Part shown: positions 1 through 10,856 of the stretch, one piece after another
Layout of the letters: each line of letters opens with the position of its first letter
How positions within the stretch are numbered: the first letter of the stretch is position 1
Assembly: GCF_030052815.1 (NCBI RefSeq)
Contig: NC_079499.1
Coordinates: 87,893,183-87,957,182 of the forward strand
Source of the DNA: Hevea brasiliensis
Taxonomy: Eukaryota > Streptophyta > Magnoliopsida > Malpighiales > Euphorbiaceae
Reading direction: 5' to 3'
DNA length: 64,000 nt
Notes under the pieces: model-generated
The model's input: the letters and a program-made list of their open reading frames with translations, nothing else
Told to the model about the DNA's origin: nothing
Databases searched by the model: none
Program-made: the position numbers and the translations under genes

Positions 1-2
1 AA

Positions 3-158
3 GTGAAAGAGTTGAGGAACAAACGGATTCCATTGGTGAAAGTGCTTTGGAGGCACCACAACACCGAGGAGGCAACTTGGGAAAGTGAAGAAATGATGAG
101 GCAACAGTTCCCTCAACTGTTTGCATCAGGTAAATTTCGAGGACGAAATTTAAATTAG
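3..158 (+). CDS. pol: Chromovirus pol 3' end (partial, chromodomain end)
   Basis: The frame open from base 3 to the TAG at 156-158 encodes the last ~51 residues of a Ty3/gypsy polyprotein. It reads KELRNKRIPLVKVLWRHH, then EEATWESEE and QQFPQLFASGKF. This basic-aromatic tail is typical of the chromodomain-type C terminus of Tekay/Del chromoviruses, which is thought to steer integration by binding chromatin. The same segment occurs on the minus strand around 51950-52110 in the second element, with about 90% identical residues by eye. The gene starts outside the window. It is followed within ~11 bases by a polypurine tract and the LTR, the normal order for a 3' end. No stop or frameshift is seen in this short piece. 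Confidence 0.85.
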   Translation: MKELRNKRIPLVKVLWRHHNTEEATWESEEMMRQQFPQLFASGKFRGRNLN

Positions 159-169
159 AGGGGAAGAGT
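156..169 (+). other. Polypurine tract of chromovirus
   Basis: The purine run AGAGGGGAAGAG lies immediately before the LTR start TGTAACACCC. Its position and composition match the plus-strand primer of LTR retrotransposons. The same run occurs in reverse complement at about 47982-47996 beside the other chromovirus LTR. Confidence 0.8.
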
Positions 170-3100
170 TGTAACACCCTCCGGTAACCACTCAGTACAT
201 CCCATCGTTGGACGGTGTCGGTCCGAACAGCTAGAACGTCAGAAAAAATATTTAAACTAAAGTCAGGAACCATAATTAACTCAAATATTAATAAGAAACA
301 CTTAGTAAAAATTTTAGAAATAAAATACAACCAAGTAAAAGCAGTAGGTGCCCAAGCGATGGGTAATCGGAGGAAGTTGCGGTTCATAACGAGGAGCCCT
401 AGACCCGGGGGAAAAATTATAAAATAATTTTTGGGACTCCAGAGAAGGGTAATTGAGGTTCCCATGGCATTAGAATGCCAAGAAAATACCTAGAAAAATT
501 TTTCAATCGGTACAGATGATTTTGACCCGTTAAGCCAAACGGAGGGCATTTTGGTCATTTCGCCTCCCGAGGTGATTTTTGGCCAACTTGTCCAGTTGAG
601 TAAATAATTAATATAACGTAAAATATGAAGAAATATTACTAGAAATTAAATTGAAATTGAGTAGTGATGAAAAGAAAAAGAAAATACACTAAAATGCCAA
701 ATATGACATCATTATGATGTCATGTGAAAGTCTCCACCAATTATAATTTATCAACCATTTAAATAAACAATAAAAGAGGCTAAATGAAGACTAAATTCAC
801 CAAAAATTTGCAGCCACCACTCCCACAAAAACATACCCGTAGCTCTCAAAATTCCATAGCCAAACCTCCATTTTCTTCATTTTCAAGCTCTCAAACCTCA
901 CCCCAAAACCCTAAGTCATCTTCACTAAAATTAATCTATACACCCTAAGGAAGTTTTTGGCAGCCAACAAGAGGGAAGAAAGTGAAGTTTAGGGCTTTGG
1001 AAATTCTGCCCAATCAAGGTTAGTGCTACACTTTTGTTCTCACTCTTTTAATTTTAGTTAAAACATCATTTTGAGCTAAGAGATTTTAAGAAATTTAATT
1101 AAATCACATGTGTTAAGGGTACCTTCAATTTTCGGCAGCCCTATGGGAGATTGAGTTTGATTGTTTAATAAACTTAGAGTGGTTGGAAATCATGGTTAAG
1201 GTATTAATATGCATGGAGATTGAACTAAGCATGTTAATCAAGGTTTATGAGTAATTGGTTTGGACATTAGGGTTTGGAAAGGTGAAATTGTGACTTAGCT
1301 TAGGAAATGGTTAGAGAACTTTTTAATGGTCAATTAGTGACCATTTTAGGTAGGTTGACCCTAATTAGAACTGAAAAATTGGATGGTAAAGTGAAGGTGA
1401 AATCTGCCTATGGACAAGACATAGGGGTGAAAATTGGTCCCTTTGCCTTACCATAACTTGGGCTGTGTTAGTCCAATTGATGTTTGGCCAATTGGACATG
1501 AAACTAGGCTTATAATGGCACATTTTTTCTGAAGAAACCATGCCCAAAAGACCAAAGTAAGAGGACCAAAACTTGGCCCCAATCCGGAACCCTGAAACTG
1601 CCTCTGCAGAATTGACCAAATGAACAGTAACTGTTCATTTGGCCATAACTCACTGTATATTTGGTCAATTGGCCTGAAACTTTTACAGCAACAAGTTAAG
1701 ACATAGACAAACAACTTTCATGAAGGAACCTACCCCAAATTATGGCCAGAACCCATCCAAACAAGTGGTTCCAGTCACTGTTCATGCACTGTAGATATGG
1801 TAATTTTCTGCAGAATGCATATACGGACAGCTTGGGTTTTTGGGCCATATCTGGAGCTACAAAACTCCAAATGGAGTGATTGAAAAAAGGAAATTCAACT
1901 AGACAAAATAAGGAACAACTTTTATGTTTTACACTTCTTCAAATTCCAACGATAACGATGTCTAATGGAACTGTGAAGTTGACTCACCAAAACTGAAAAT
2001 TCTGCTTGTGTTGAGTTACACTTTGAAATGGTATTAACACTTAATGCCAACAAGTTTTAAACACTAAATGTGGTATATTGGGAGTGCCAAAGTCAATGTA
2101 CATATTTGCTATCAAAAAGTCAACATTTTAGTTGACCATAGAGGTGAATAGTAACACCAAAACTTGAAATTCAAAGATTGAAGAATTTAAAAGTTTCAAA
2201 TGCCCTAGTATACCTAACAAGATTGGTTTGGATAGTTTGGCATGCCAATAGGGTTCAGTTAGCAGTACTGCACATGGCAATATGCCATTCCGTGATTTTA
2301 TGGCTTTTGGCCATTCTGACTTTGTATTGAGACTTGGCCTTGTGCACGATATTATTCTGACTTGTTAGTTGCATTTTTGCCGGAGATGCATATGTGACCG
2401 ATGGTGTAACGGCGAGGTACTAGGTACCAGTGCGGTTACCCATTATCGATCCGATCGTCTAGTGTAGGTTACTTGGGCAACCAAATGAATGAAAATGAGC
2501 AATGTAGAAGAAATAAATGAATGGATATACAAATACATGACAAACAAAACATGTACATGCAATACATATTTATATCTGTTATTTCTTGTTATTTTATTGT
2601 TGCACCACTAAGCATTATTGCTTAGCGCGTTGCTTTTGCCACGCGTAGGTACTAGAGATCCTGATCGTGAGCCCAGTAGACCACAGACTGGGTGAGTCCA
2701 TCTGCGATTACATGCGATGTCCGTGTCACCTCACTACCTGCAGTGCATTGGTAGGGCACTAGGTGTCATTTTGTCATTTTGATATATTGTTGCAGATTTT
2801 TACTTTTTCATATGTATTTGAACTCATGTAATATATTTTGATGTCCATGTAAATAATGAAAGTTATGACTATGAATGCAAAATTTGAGCATGTATTTATC
2901 GCTTGTATATGAGAAATGGATGTTTGTGAAATGAAAAGATTATCGAGAATTTGCTATTGAGAAATATTGTTGAGATTTTGGATATTGGAGTTTGAGATGA
3001 TGAAATAAAAATATTGGAAGTGTTTTTAACAGGTTCCGAAGAACGGTTTTCTCCATTTTTAGCCAGTACTCCGCCGGATTTTCCTTAAAATTTTTGGAAC

Positions 3101-3261
3101 CTTAAATGAATAATACTTTTGATAAATGGCTTAAATAAATTGTATTTCATAAATTATATGCAAAAGCATGATATAAATTAATTGAGGGATATTAGAGTGT
3201 GCCGGTACACCATGTGGCATTACTTACTCGAGTATACTGTACACGGGTAAGGGATGTCACA
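170..3261 (+). repeat. Tekay/Del-type chromovirus LTR (3,092 bp)
   Basis: The LTR starts TGTAACACCC and ends GGATGTCACA (TG...CA). The left neighbour is pol plus polypurine tract; the right neighbour is a tRNA-Met-type primer-binding site. The terminal ~80 bp and much of the interior match the reverse complements of the LTRs at 44820-47981 and 56734-59894, so all three belong to one family, this copy being the most diverged. No long coding frame runs through it. The many short frames on both strands are AT-rich shadows. Confidence 0.85.
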
Positions 3262-3266
3262 TTTAG

Positions 3267-3280
3267 TGGTATCAGAGCAC
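3267..3280 (+). other. Primer-binding site (tRNA-Met type) after LTR
   Basis: TGGTATCAGAGCAC lies five bases after the LTR end. TGGTATCAGAGC is the usual plant initiator-tRNA-Met complement used by Ty3/gypsy and Ty1/copia elements. The identical site is at 56728-56715 (minus) in the complete chromovirus. Homology to that element's leader stops exactly at 3280, where foreign sequence begins. Confidence 0.85.
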
Positions 3281-3480
3281 TTTTTTATTGTCACACCCCG
3301 GCTTAGTGGGCCCCAGCTCAAGCCCCTCTATGGGTGGCCATCTTGCCGGCGTACCCCTCTAGAGGCCGGCGATGCAACTCAAATCGGTACTGTCCGCTTT
3401 GGTGGAGTTCAATCGCCTGCAGAGCTAGGATTGAACCCATATCACCTCACGGTTGCTGCCTCTTACCAATTGAGCCGCTC
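3281..3480 (-). mobile_element. tRNA-derived SINE-like element
   Basis: Read on the minus strand from ~3480, the piece opens with a box A-like GGCTCAATTGGTAAGAGGC. About 30 nt later comes a box B-like GGTTCAATCC, the two internal RNA polymerase III promoter elements of a tRNA. A GC-rich ~140 bp body follows, ending GGGGTGTGACA and then an A-rich tail (AATAAAAAA, at 3289-3281). The order tRNA head, unrelated body, A-rich tail is the hallmark of a SINE. It joins the chromovirus primer-binding region directly. I do not recognise the family. A truncated tRNA pseudogene within another repeat is the main alternative. Confidence 0.6.
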
Positions 3481-3556
3481 ACCAATTGGTAAGAGGCGAA
3501 GCAAATCCGTGGTGATATGGGTTCGAATCCTAGCTGCAGGCGATTGAACTCCACCT
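3476..3556 (+). repeat. Second SINE-like head, inverted copy
   Basis: This piece repeats the head of the minus-strand SINE in the opposite orientation: box A-like CCAATTGGTAAGAGGC and a canonical box B GGTTCGAATCC. Homology continues to GATTGAACTCCACC and then stops. Together 3399-3475 and 3482-3556 form an inverted repeat with ~75 bp arms and a loop of roughly 10 nt, able to form a cruciform. The 24 bases 3557-3580 match nothing else that I recognise. Confidence 0.55.
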
Positions 3557-3600
3557 GCCAATGCTCGTCCACCCATGAGTTGGCGGTGCAGTTGAACACC

Positions 3601-4098
3601 TTAGGTGTAGTCGAGCCCCTTAGCTCGGCATAGGCCTCGGAAGGCTACTAAGATCCGCCACGAGTTCGGGTGAACTTGGGCGATGCACACTTGGTGATAT
3701 TTCAAAACTTCTTTGAAGAAGTCGTCCAAAGGGAACCGCAGACCGGCCTTTAATTGTTCTTCATAGACCACGATCATATCGTTCTCCTCGAATAAGTGAT
3801 CGGCACGAAGATCGCCGTGATACTTAATCAATTCGTAGGAATCGGGCCGGATGTTGTACTCTTGGCTAAACGACTGCAGGTCGGTTTCTTGCAAGATTGA
3901 TGGCAGCTCGTCCATGGGAAGATTTTCCCTCCCCGAAGAAGGCACATGCCTTGATGGTGCTGGTTGTCCCCGAGCTAGAACGGAGACCCTAGGAAGTTCA
4001 TTCTGCGCGCTTGGTCCGACCACCTCTACCTCATCGGACGACCATGAGAACTGAATGGAAGGGGGGCTTACTGCTCTCTGACCCTTGGCACCGCTCAT
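3601..4098 (-). pseudogene. Antisense LTR gene, truncated 5' LTR copy
   Basis: Minus-strand frame from ATG 4098-4096, reading MSGAKGQRAV at its start, down to a stop at 3601-3603. It encodes ~165 residues matching the N terminus of the longer antisense gene in the 3' LTR (start 21986). The conserved block includes YEEQLKAGLRFPLDDFF and HPNSWRILVAFRGLC, which resembles the plant Transposase_28 ('putative gypsy type transposon') domain. The 5' LTR is cut at 3581, so the rest of the gene is lost. At the position where the 3' copy has a stop codon (21507-21509), this copy reads Lys (CRAKGL), showing that the stop is secondary. About 11 residues differ between the copies, as expected for neutral decay. 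The frame also stays open upstream to 4236, but that part lies at or above the predicted transcription start. Confidence 0.65.
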
Positions 4099-4253
4099 TT
4101 TCAAGGGAAACAGAAATTTTAAACTAAAAGAAAGATCAAAACCCTTACCGGAGCTTGATTGGTGCTGGAGGAACTTGAGAAAATGAGAGAATTTGGAAGT
4201 TGTTCGCGAGAGACTGAAAATGACATAAAGGAGCAATTGGCTAACCCCACCCC

Positions 4254-4261
4254 TATTTATA
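4254..4261 (-). promoter_or_regulatory. Antisense TATA box in 5' LTR
   Basis: On the minus strand this reads TATAAATA in the context GAGTATAAATAGGGG. It lies ~156 nt upstream of the antisense ATG at 4098. The same box, spacing and flanks are kept in the 3' LTR (22149-22142). Confidence 0.55.
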
Positions 4262-4534
4262 CTCGTCCGAGCATTTAAAGCTCACGATGTTCCAGGTAGT
4301 GCATCGGATAGCGGGACTAGCCAGTTGTTCTGACACGTCTCACGAATATTTCGGAGATTCCATAATGAGATCGGTTAACTATAGAGCGGCAGATTAAGGT
4401 GTTTTGAATTACGGATCAGATAAGTGTCATTCAAACAAAGAGTCGGATCGGATAAATACTTCAGAGATCGGAAAATAATTAATGCAATAATAATAAAACA
4501 ACAGTTGTCAAAATAAATTTTAATTCCGAAAAGA

Positions 4535-4671
4535 TCTGATTACATCATTTGGGCGATCTCTGGAGATCGGATTACAGTAAAGGTCTAATTACATAATTTG
4601 GGCGATCTCTAGAGATCGGATTACATTAAAGGTCTGATTACATCATAAGGGCAATCTTTAGAGACCGACGA
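4535..4671 (+). repeat. 49 bp direct repeat x ~2.8 with GATC palindromes
   Basis: Three consecutive units starting TCTGATTACATCAT or TCTAATTACATAAT at 4535, 4584 and 4633. Each contains a near-palindrome of the type CGATCTCTGGAGATCG. They lie between the antisense and sense TATA boxes, so they may be binding sites in the LTR promoter region. The 3' LTR carries the same array at 22423-22559. Confidence 0.7.
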
Positions 4672-5883
4672 AACATCCTATCTAAAAGGCCTATGTCAAA
4701 GCCTAGTCTCATGGCTGAGTCAAAAGATGTGTTTGACCAGGAGACCGGCTGGGGGGACTATGACTCTCATGAGAATGAGAGAGGTCGTCATCAAAGTTAC
4801 CGCTCGAAACCGAGCCGCTGTCGGAACACCCAGTGTGAAGAGGAGCCAGATGAACGCCAAAGAGTAGTCACTAGTGTTGAGGGGAATATTAGCAGTCTTC
4901 TCGCCCGAAATCAGTTCGCCGATTATATCGGGCGAACGATTCGAGATCGGCATGATCGAGGTCCTCGATCCAGATCGGTTAATTAGTCCAGTTCTCTCAC
5001 TGTCATCAGATAAGGTCGTCATGATTTTTCGATCATCGGGATCGTAAATTTTCAGGCAAGGAATGAAGAGGACAACCGGAAAAAGATTAAAAGGGTCATT
5101 TTGTCCGGAATTGTTGCCGGAACAGCTAGAACAAGGAAAATGAGGAGAATAGGGGAGAAAGTCAAGTGAGGTAGGGCTTCCCGATTGAAGGTATATATAT
5201 AGGAAAATTTGAGCATTTATTGCAAGCAGAAAACGAAGCGGACGCCTCGAGAATTGAGGGAAATAAATGCTTTGACTGTACTAAACCCGACAAAAAGGAA
5301 GACTGGTGTGGTAAAGATAGGTAGAAGGGAGACCAGCACGAAAGATCGGAAGAGAGCGTGTCAGGAGAGATCGGAAGAGAGGAACCCGGTATGAGAGATC
5401 GGAAAAGGATCACACTGAAAAGACCGAAAAGGAGGGAAGGTCGGAAGACAAAGAGAATGAGACAGCTCCTGCCGATTATCGTCATAATCAAAGCCGAGGT
5501 AGTTAAAGCGTTGCAGGTGAAATCTCAACCGCACGCCCCAGAATCGCCCGCACTACTGACATGTGCCAGAGTACGTCAGGACAGCGCTGTACATCCTAAT
5601 CTCCACCATTGATCTTACTTGTAAGGATGAGCTCGGAGCCCTCGGATCGAAGAAGAAAACGACAAGATCAATGCCTTTCACTCCTAGCCCTTGGATCGCT
5701 CTTAACAAGAAATTTTGGGCCGTCAGATTAGAAGAGAGAAAAGGACAAATACTCCGGAAGGGATCCCAGTCGTCCATTCTGATTCTCTTTAATTCCTAAG
5801 CCCTTAGATCATGTCCTTCAAAATCTTAACCCTCCATCTCCCCCAAAACAGATCCTGACCCTTCATGGGGAGCACCCGGTTCC

Positions 5884-5891
5884 TATTAATA
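5884..5891 (+). promoter_or_regulatory. Sense LTR TATA box, mutated copy
   Basis: Reads TATTAATA where the 3' LTR has TATAAATA (23774-23781). This is the 5' LTR, the one that would drive the genomic transcript, so a TATA substitution here may have reduced expression. Confidence 0.5.
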
Positions 5892-6937
5892 CCTGCATGA
5901 AAAACTGTTCAAGGAGGACGAAAAAAAGAGGGCAGTGACTATAGTGGAAGAACTCTGAAACTTAATTCAGTTCGTTACTCTGTTTTTTTTAGCGTTCATA
6001 AGAAAAACTTTTTGAAACCAGTTTTCTAAAGTGTTTTCTTGCAAAAGGGATTCTTGAATACTGAAACTCTATATTTTCAGTTCATTCATTATCCTGTGGT
6101 GCTCTCATTTTCAGCTCTTTGTTTTATTTAGTTCCTCTCCCATTGTCCAGACTCAACCTCATTTGAACTCGGGTATTATTTCGACCTGATTGCATTTTAG
6201 CGAAGCATCCTTCGTTTCAAGGCAGACCTTAACCTTCCAGTTATCAAACCTGCAGTTCTATTAAGCTTTGTGATTCAATACTTAGTTTAATAGATTTGAC
6301 TCCCTATAGGTGAGAGCTCGTATTGCCATTTTATTAAGTGCTCGTTTACATTCTTTTACATTTCTTTTGTTCTTTTATGTACGTATTTTTTAAAAAAAAA
6401 AAAAAAAGTTTATATTGCGCTAAAGAATACCAAAAGGTTACTCTCGGGTTTACTCCTTTGTTAATTAGTCCATTCTTTTTATTAATCTTTGTTATTTCTA
6501 AATGCAAGTTTTCTAGTCTCGAGTAATGTATAAAGGGGTTGGGTAAAATGTAGGTAATCGTGTCTTAAGGGTCTCTTTAAAAATAATAAAAGGTCTAAAC
6601 AATGAGTCGGGAAAATAGTAAGGCCGAATCACTAGAATAATGCAAAAGATAATTGAGTAAAACAACACAAGGCAGAGTAAAACCAAACTTTAAGATAGAT
6701 AAATGGGATAGATCGGGTATCAAAAGGTACTGGTAAGGCGATCACATAGGAAGGTCGAAAAATTCGGTTTGGTATCTCCTGACTGGATACAAGGTACCAA
6801 TGAATTACAAGAAGCCTTATTCCGAGCCCCTACATCTTTAAATGCCAAAACCCTTAGTTCTAAGATTTCATGACGTATAGCTGTAATCAAGTTTCAAGAG
6901 ATCGGAAAAGTCCTTATCTGATCCCTATTAAAATAAA

Positions 6938-7297
6938 GGAGATCGGAGGAGAGTTCTTATCCAGTTTCCATTCAAAAATTTTTTAATAAATACTTAAAAG
7001 GAGATCGGAGGAGAGTTCTTATCCGGTTTCCACTTAAAAATCTTAATAAATACTTAAAAGGAGATCGGAGGAGAGTTCTTATCCGGTTTCCACCTAAAAT
7101 TTTTAATAAATATTTAAAAGGAGATCAGAGGAGAGTTCTTATCCGGTTTCCCCTTAAAAATTTTTAATAAATATTTAAAAAGGAGATCGGAGGAGAGTTC
7201 TTATCTGATTCTCAAGCTTAAAAATTTTAATAAATATTTAAAGGAGATCGGAGGAGAGTTCTTATCCGATTCCCAAATTAAATTTCAACAAATACGT
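6938..7297 (+). repeat. ~61 bp tandem repeat x 6 in 5' LTR
   Basis: Units beginning GGAGATCGGAGGAGAG start at about 6938, 7000, 7060, 7120, 7182 and 7243. Each ends with an AT-rich part containing TTAATAAATA. They lie downstream of the sense TATA, in the R-U5 part of the LTR. The 3' LTR has the same six units. Confidence 0.85.
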
Positions 7298-7686
7298 AAT
7301 ATGATTCCCCTTGAAATAAAATTAATACGAAACCGCAACTCACTAAGGTCGTCTCATTTACTTATGTATCTGGGTAATCCGGATTAGTGAAAAATCAAAC
7401 ATTCCTTTCGGTCAAAAGGATTAACATTTCTATTCAAACCCTCCTAACTATGAAGAACATGAAGTTAAATCTGCTTACCCTCGTTGAGGGACGAGGTGGG
7501 GTGCCTAACACCTTCCCCACCCGTTCATGGACCCCGAACCTAGAATCTCTGTTTTTGAAGTGGTTTTATTCTAACTTACTTTCACAAATGATTTTCTTTA
7601 ATTTCCCTCAAAATTAAAGTGGCGACTCCTCACTTTTCCCACTTCGGTGAGTGTTCGTCCAGGCGACCGCAAAATACCTTGTGACA

Positions 7687-8554
7687 GCTTGGCGACTCTG
7701 CTAGGGATTAAACATAAGACTTAACCCCGGTCTAGAGGTCCAAAGGTAGATTTAATTTTGCGATCAAATTATAGTTAGGTAAGCTTACTCCGCAAATGCT
7801 GTACGTTAATTATTGTTATCCCTGCTAAACATTTTGCTTGTATTGCTTGTTTTACTTTCTATAGCGTTCTTCATTTAAAAGAAAAAAGGGAAAAATAAAA
7901 ATCCCCCTGAGTTGGGAAGAGGTAAAGGTGTCCCTTCACATACTGAGCACTCACACGATGTCCTCACACACTTCAGCCCTATACCCAGGCTTTCTTACCC
8001 TTTTAGGAAAGTAGGAGGGGGTCATGTAGCGGTACCCGTGGGTTTTACCCCGTTAGTATCCGTGAAGGCTTCTGCTCAAATTGAAACTTGTTCTATTCAC
8101 TGTGATACCCGTGGAATTTTCCCGACAGTATCATGGCGGATACAATGGGGCTCTACTGTTTACAGTAGGGGCAATTTGGGAACCTGTGGCTTTTAGAAAA
8201 TTAGACCTTGAGCTAAACTATCATGATAGTTGGAAGTCGTAGCAAGCTACCTTGTAAGATAGGACCGTCCGATTAGGTAGCACCCAGCCGGTATTAGGAC
8301 TTTCCTTTACTTTAGGACAAAAGGGGCATACTTACCCTTACCCTATTCTATTTATTTTATTTTGTTCTTATTTTTAAGGGTAATCTTGAATCATACTGTT
8401 AAGAAAACCTACACATTTTCCTACTTTGATAAATGTGCAAGTGTCACTCTGCCAATAGTATAATTCAAGATTACCTGAATTTATCCTGCTAACAAGTCTT
8501 TCCTGCAGGCATCACCGAAATAAGGTATGTAAAAGGATAATCATCATTTTTAAC
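7687..8554 (+). other. Leader with primer-binding site (7689-7707)
   Basis: TTGGCGACTCTGCTAGGGA, two bases after the LTR end, is the primer-binding site. A TGGCGACTC-type sequence is typical of Tat/Ogre elements and differs from the tRNA-Met site of the chromoviruses here. The rest, to the ORF1 start, is an untranslated leader of ~0.85 kb. Open frames within it (for example 7912-8196) lack any recognisable domain. Packaging signals are expected here but none can be assigned. Confidence 0.75.
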
Positions 8555-10424
8555 ATGGCATCCTGGAGTCAGTCGGCAGAAGAAGTTCTTAAATCAGAAC
8601 AGAATGCTAAACCATGGCCTAAAAATTGCTCATTACCCCCATTGGACCTGAACAAGATTGAAGTCAGGATGAACAGTCTCGAGGGTCTGGCCAATGGTTG
8701 GAAGTTGTTTCCCGATCAGGTCAAAGCACAATTTGAGAAGAAATACGGGAGGATTGCAACCTTGATGCAAGTTAAAGTTCAAGTCCCGGCACTGAAGGCC
8801 ATGTTGTCAGTTTGGAAGCCTAAGTTTGGAGTGTTTTCTTTCAACGATATCGATACTGCTCCCACTATGGAAGAATATCAAGCATTGCTAGAAATTCCTT
8901 ATGCAGCGCAGAATCGGATTTACCTACACCTCGAACATAGGCAGACCTGGAAACGGCTTGCACATATGCTGAGGATCCCACCAGAAGAAGCAAAGGCGAG
9001 AAGAACCGTTAAAGGAAACACGCATGGATGGTATTGGACTTACCTCAAGAAAGGGTTGGATCAATGCATCCAAGATCAACAGTGGGATCAAGCTTCGTTG
9101 ATGCTCGCTTTAGCAATTTACGGCTTGATCTTGTTCCCTGGGCCTTCTAGAATCATAACCTGCGGTGTTGTGGAAATGTTCTGGGTGGTAGAGAAACAGA
9201 AAGTCAATCCAGTACCGGCAATACTTGCCGAGACTTTCTTAACCCTCACTTACTGCAGACAGCAAGGCAAGGGGTCCATTAAGTGTTGTTCCCAGTTGTT
9301 GCACCTTTGGGTTATTAGTCATATGTGTCTTGTGGAGACGAAGGGATTAACTTGGTATCTTGACCAGCCTCTCATCCAAAAGATGACCCGATTAGTGATC
9401 AGCCCGAAGAATGAGCCACAGTGGCAAGAGCGGATTTTGGGCTTCAATAGCCATGACTACTGCTGGAGGAAGCTGTGGACGTCGAGTCAATCCATTTTGA
9501 TCAGCACGGGGAACAATCAATCAGTATCCCTAATCGGAGTGACTGGGTACACAAGTTACACTCCGGCCTTAGTAATGAGGCAATTCGGCTCAACACAATC
9601 CAGAATCAACATTGAAGGATACCATCAAGGTCATTTCTACCGTGAGCTTGAGGAAGAGGAAGGGTTGAAGATAGCTCGCAAATCTTGGGAAAACATCACT
9701 CTGATGGAGAGGTCACCTAAAGGTCCGAGTGCCACGGGCGATTATCTTAAATGGAGGGCTGACAGGGACCAGAAACACTTAACCGTAAATTCAACAAAAT
9801 GCGAAGACAGCGACCCTCGCCAAAATGTCCTATCAGAGGAAGCTAATAATCATCTGGCTGACTCACTACAGAAGGCAAACATTGAGAACTCACAACTGCA
9901 AGAACAAATAAAACAGTTGGAGGATCAATAACAGAACCTTAAAAGAAAAGTGAAAAGACTCAGGGAAGAGGTAAGGGCCGAAAAGATGAGCTTCAAAGAG
10001 AAAGAGGCATGGTGGGAAGAGGAAAAAGGCTCTCTCCAAGCTGTGGTTAGGGAAGTAGAAATGCAGAATAATAAGCTTCAAGAAAAAATGAAATACCAAG
10101 AGATACTCGTAGAAGAGTATAAACAAGAAAACAAAAAAGAAGAAGCTTGAATTGAAGGAACAGGCACTGCTCATCAACGATATCCTGAAAGAATGTGCTA
10201 AGGAAAGAAAGGAGAAAGAAAGACAAGCTGCTCTCTATCAAGAGCTGAAAGAGAATGTTAACCAGCTGGAGAGAACGATAGCACAGGGAAAACAAGAACT
10301 CCTTCCTGAATCCAAATATGCTCTAAAAGCATTCGACCCTGCCAAACAAGAAGAAAGGTTATACGAGTATCTCAGAAAATGTCATCTCATTATAAAGAGC
10401 CTCCCTGAGCCTAGGCCAATGTAA
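8555..10424 (+). pseudogene. Ogre ORF1, extra ORF upstream of gag
   Basis: Begins ATGGCATCCTGG and runs ~458 codons to a TAA at 9929-9931. The same frame then continues to a TGA at 10148-10150. A shift near 10147 moves to another frame that ends at 10424. The repaired length would be ~620 residues. The N-terminal ~380 residues are globular (for example TMEEYQALLEIPY near residue 108 and a Trp-rich centre) and resemble plant retroelement proteins of the DUF7745/plant-mobile-like kind. Residues from ~420 onward are highly charged, Lys/Glu/Gln-rich and predicted coiled coil (QLQEQIKQLEDQ). An ORF of unknown role ahead of gag is diagnostic of Ogre elements. One stop (CAA or CAG to TAA is likely) and one frameshift make this copy defective. 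The function is unknown; I infer only a structural or oligomerising tail. Confidence 0.7.
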
Positions 10425-10856
10425 AGAATGCTGTGTATAAATATTCAGTTAATGGAAAACTTTTTGGGCCATTGTTTAGCAAAATGATGAATGAATAGTA
10501 TAACTCCTGTAGGAACCCCCTCGCTAGGGTTATGCGAAAAATTGGATGTGCCATATGGACAGGTATCATAAGACGCGCATTCAATCTTGTCATTCACTGT
10601 CAGACTATCGAATGATGCCATGATAAAATTAATGCAATCATCCTTCAGCAGATTTCATTTAGGCTCCTAAATGCCACTGTATCCTTTGTCCGAACCAGGA
10701 CCTTTAGTTTTTTTTACGAAATTCAAAACTCATTAAAAGCTTTTTTATTTATTTCCCTACAGAAAATCAAACATTGCTTCAAACAAGGCAAGTCTGACCA
10801 AGCACACGGTTCAACCCAAGCGAGTGTACTTAACAAGATCCCGAACAAAGAAGATA
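10425..10856 (+). other. ORF1-gag spacer
   Basis: No supported coding frame. It includes a T-rich stretch near 10710-10750 and then a CAA-rich segment leading to the gag ATG. Spacers of this kind separate ORF1 and gag in Ogre-like elements. Confidence 0.5.

Larger units (their letters stand above)
3581..7686 (+). repeat. Ogre-type 5' LTR, truncated (4,106 bp)
   Basis: It matches 21464-25573 of the 3' LTR almost base for base (4,106 versus about 4,110 bp), with scattered substitutions. By eye roughly 2-3% differ. Its first ~1.9 kb, present in the 3' LTR as 19563-21463, is missing and replaced by SINE-like DNA. It ends TACCTTGTGACA two bases before the primer-binding site. Confidence 0.88.

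Noticed and set aside
3476..3556. Functional tRNA gene
   Set aside because: Box A- and box B-like motifs are present, but I could not recognise a cloverleaf or an acceptor stem, and homology continues into a SINE-like body in the inverted copy.
7912..8196. 94-codon frame in the Ogre leader
   Set aside because: No domain, lies between PBS and ORF1, and has no Kozak-like or conservation support.
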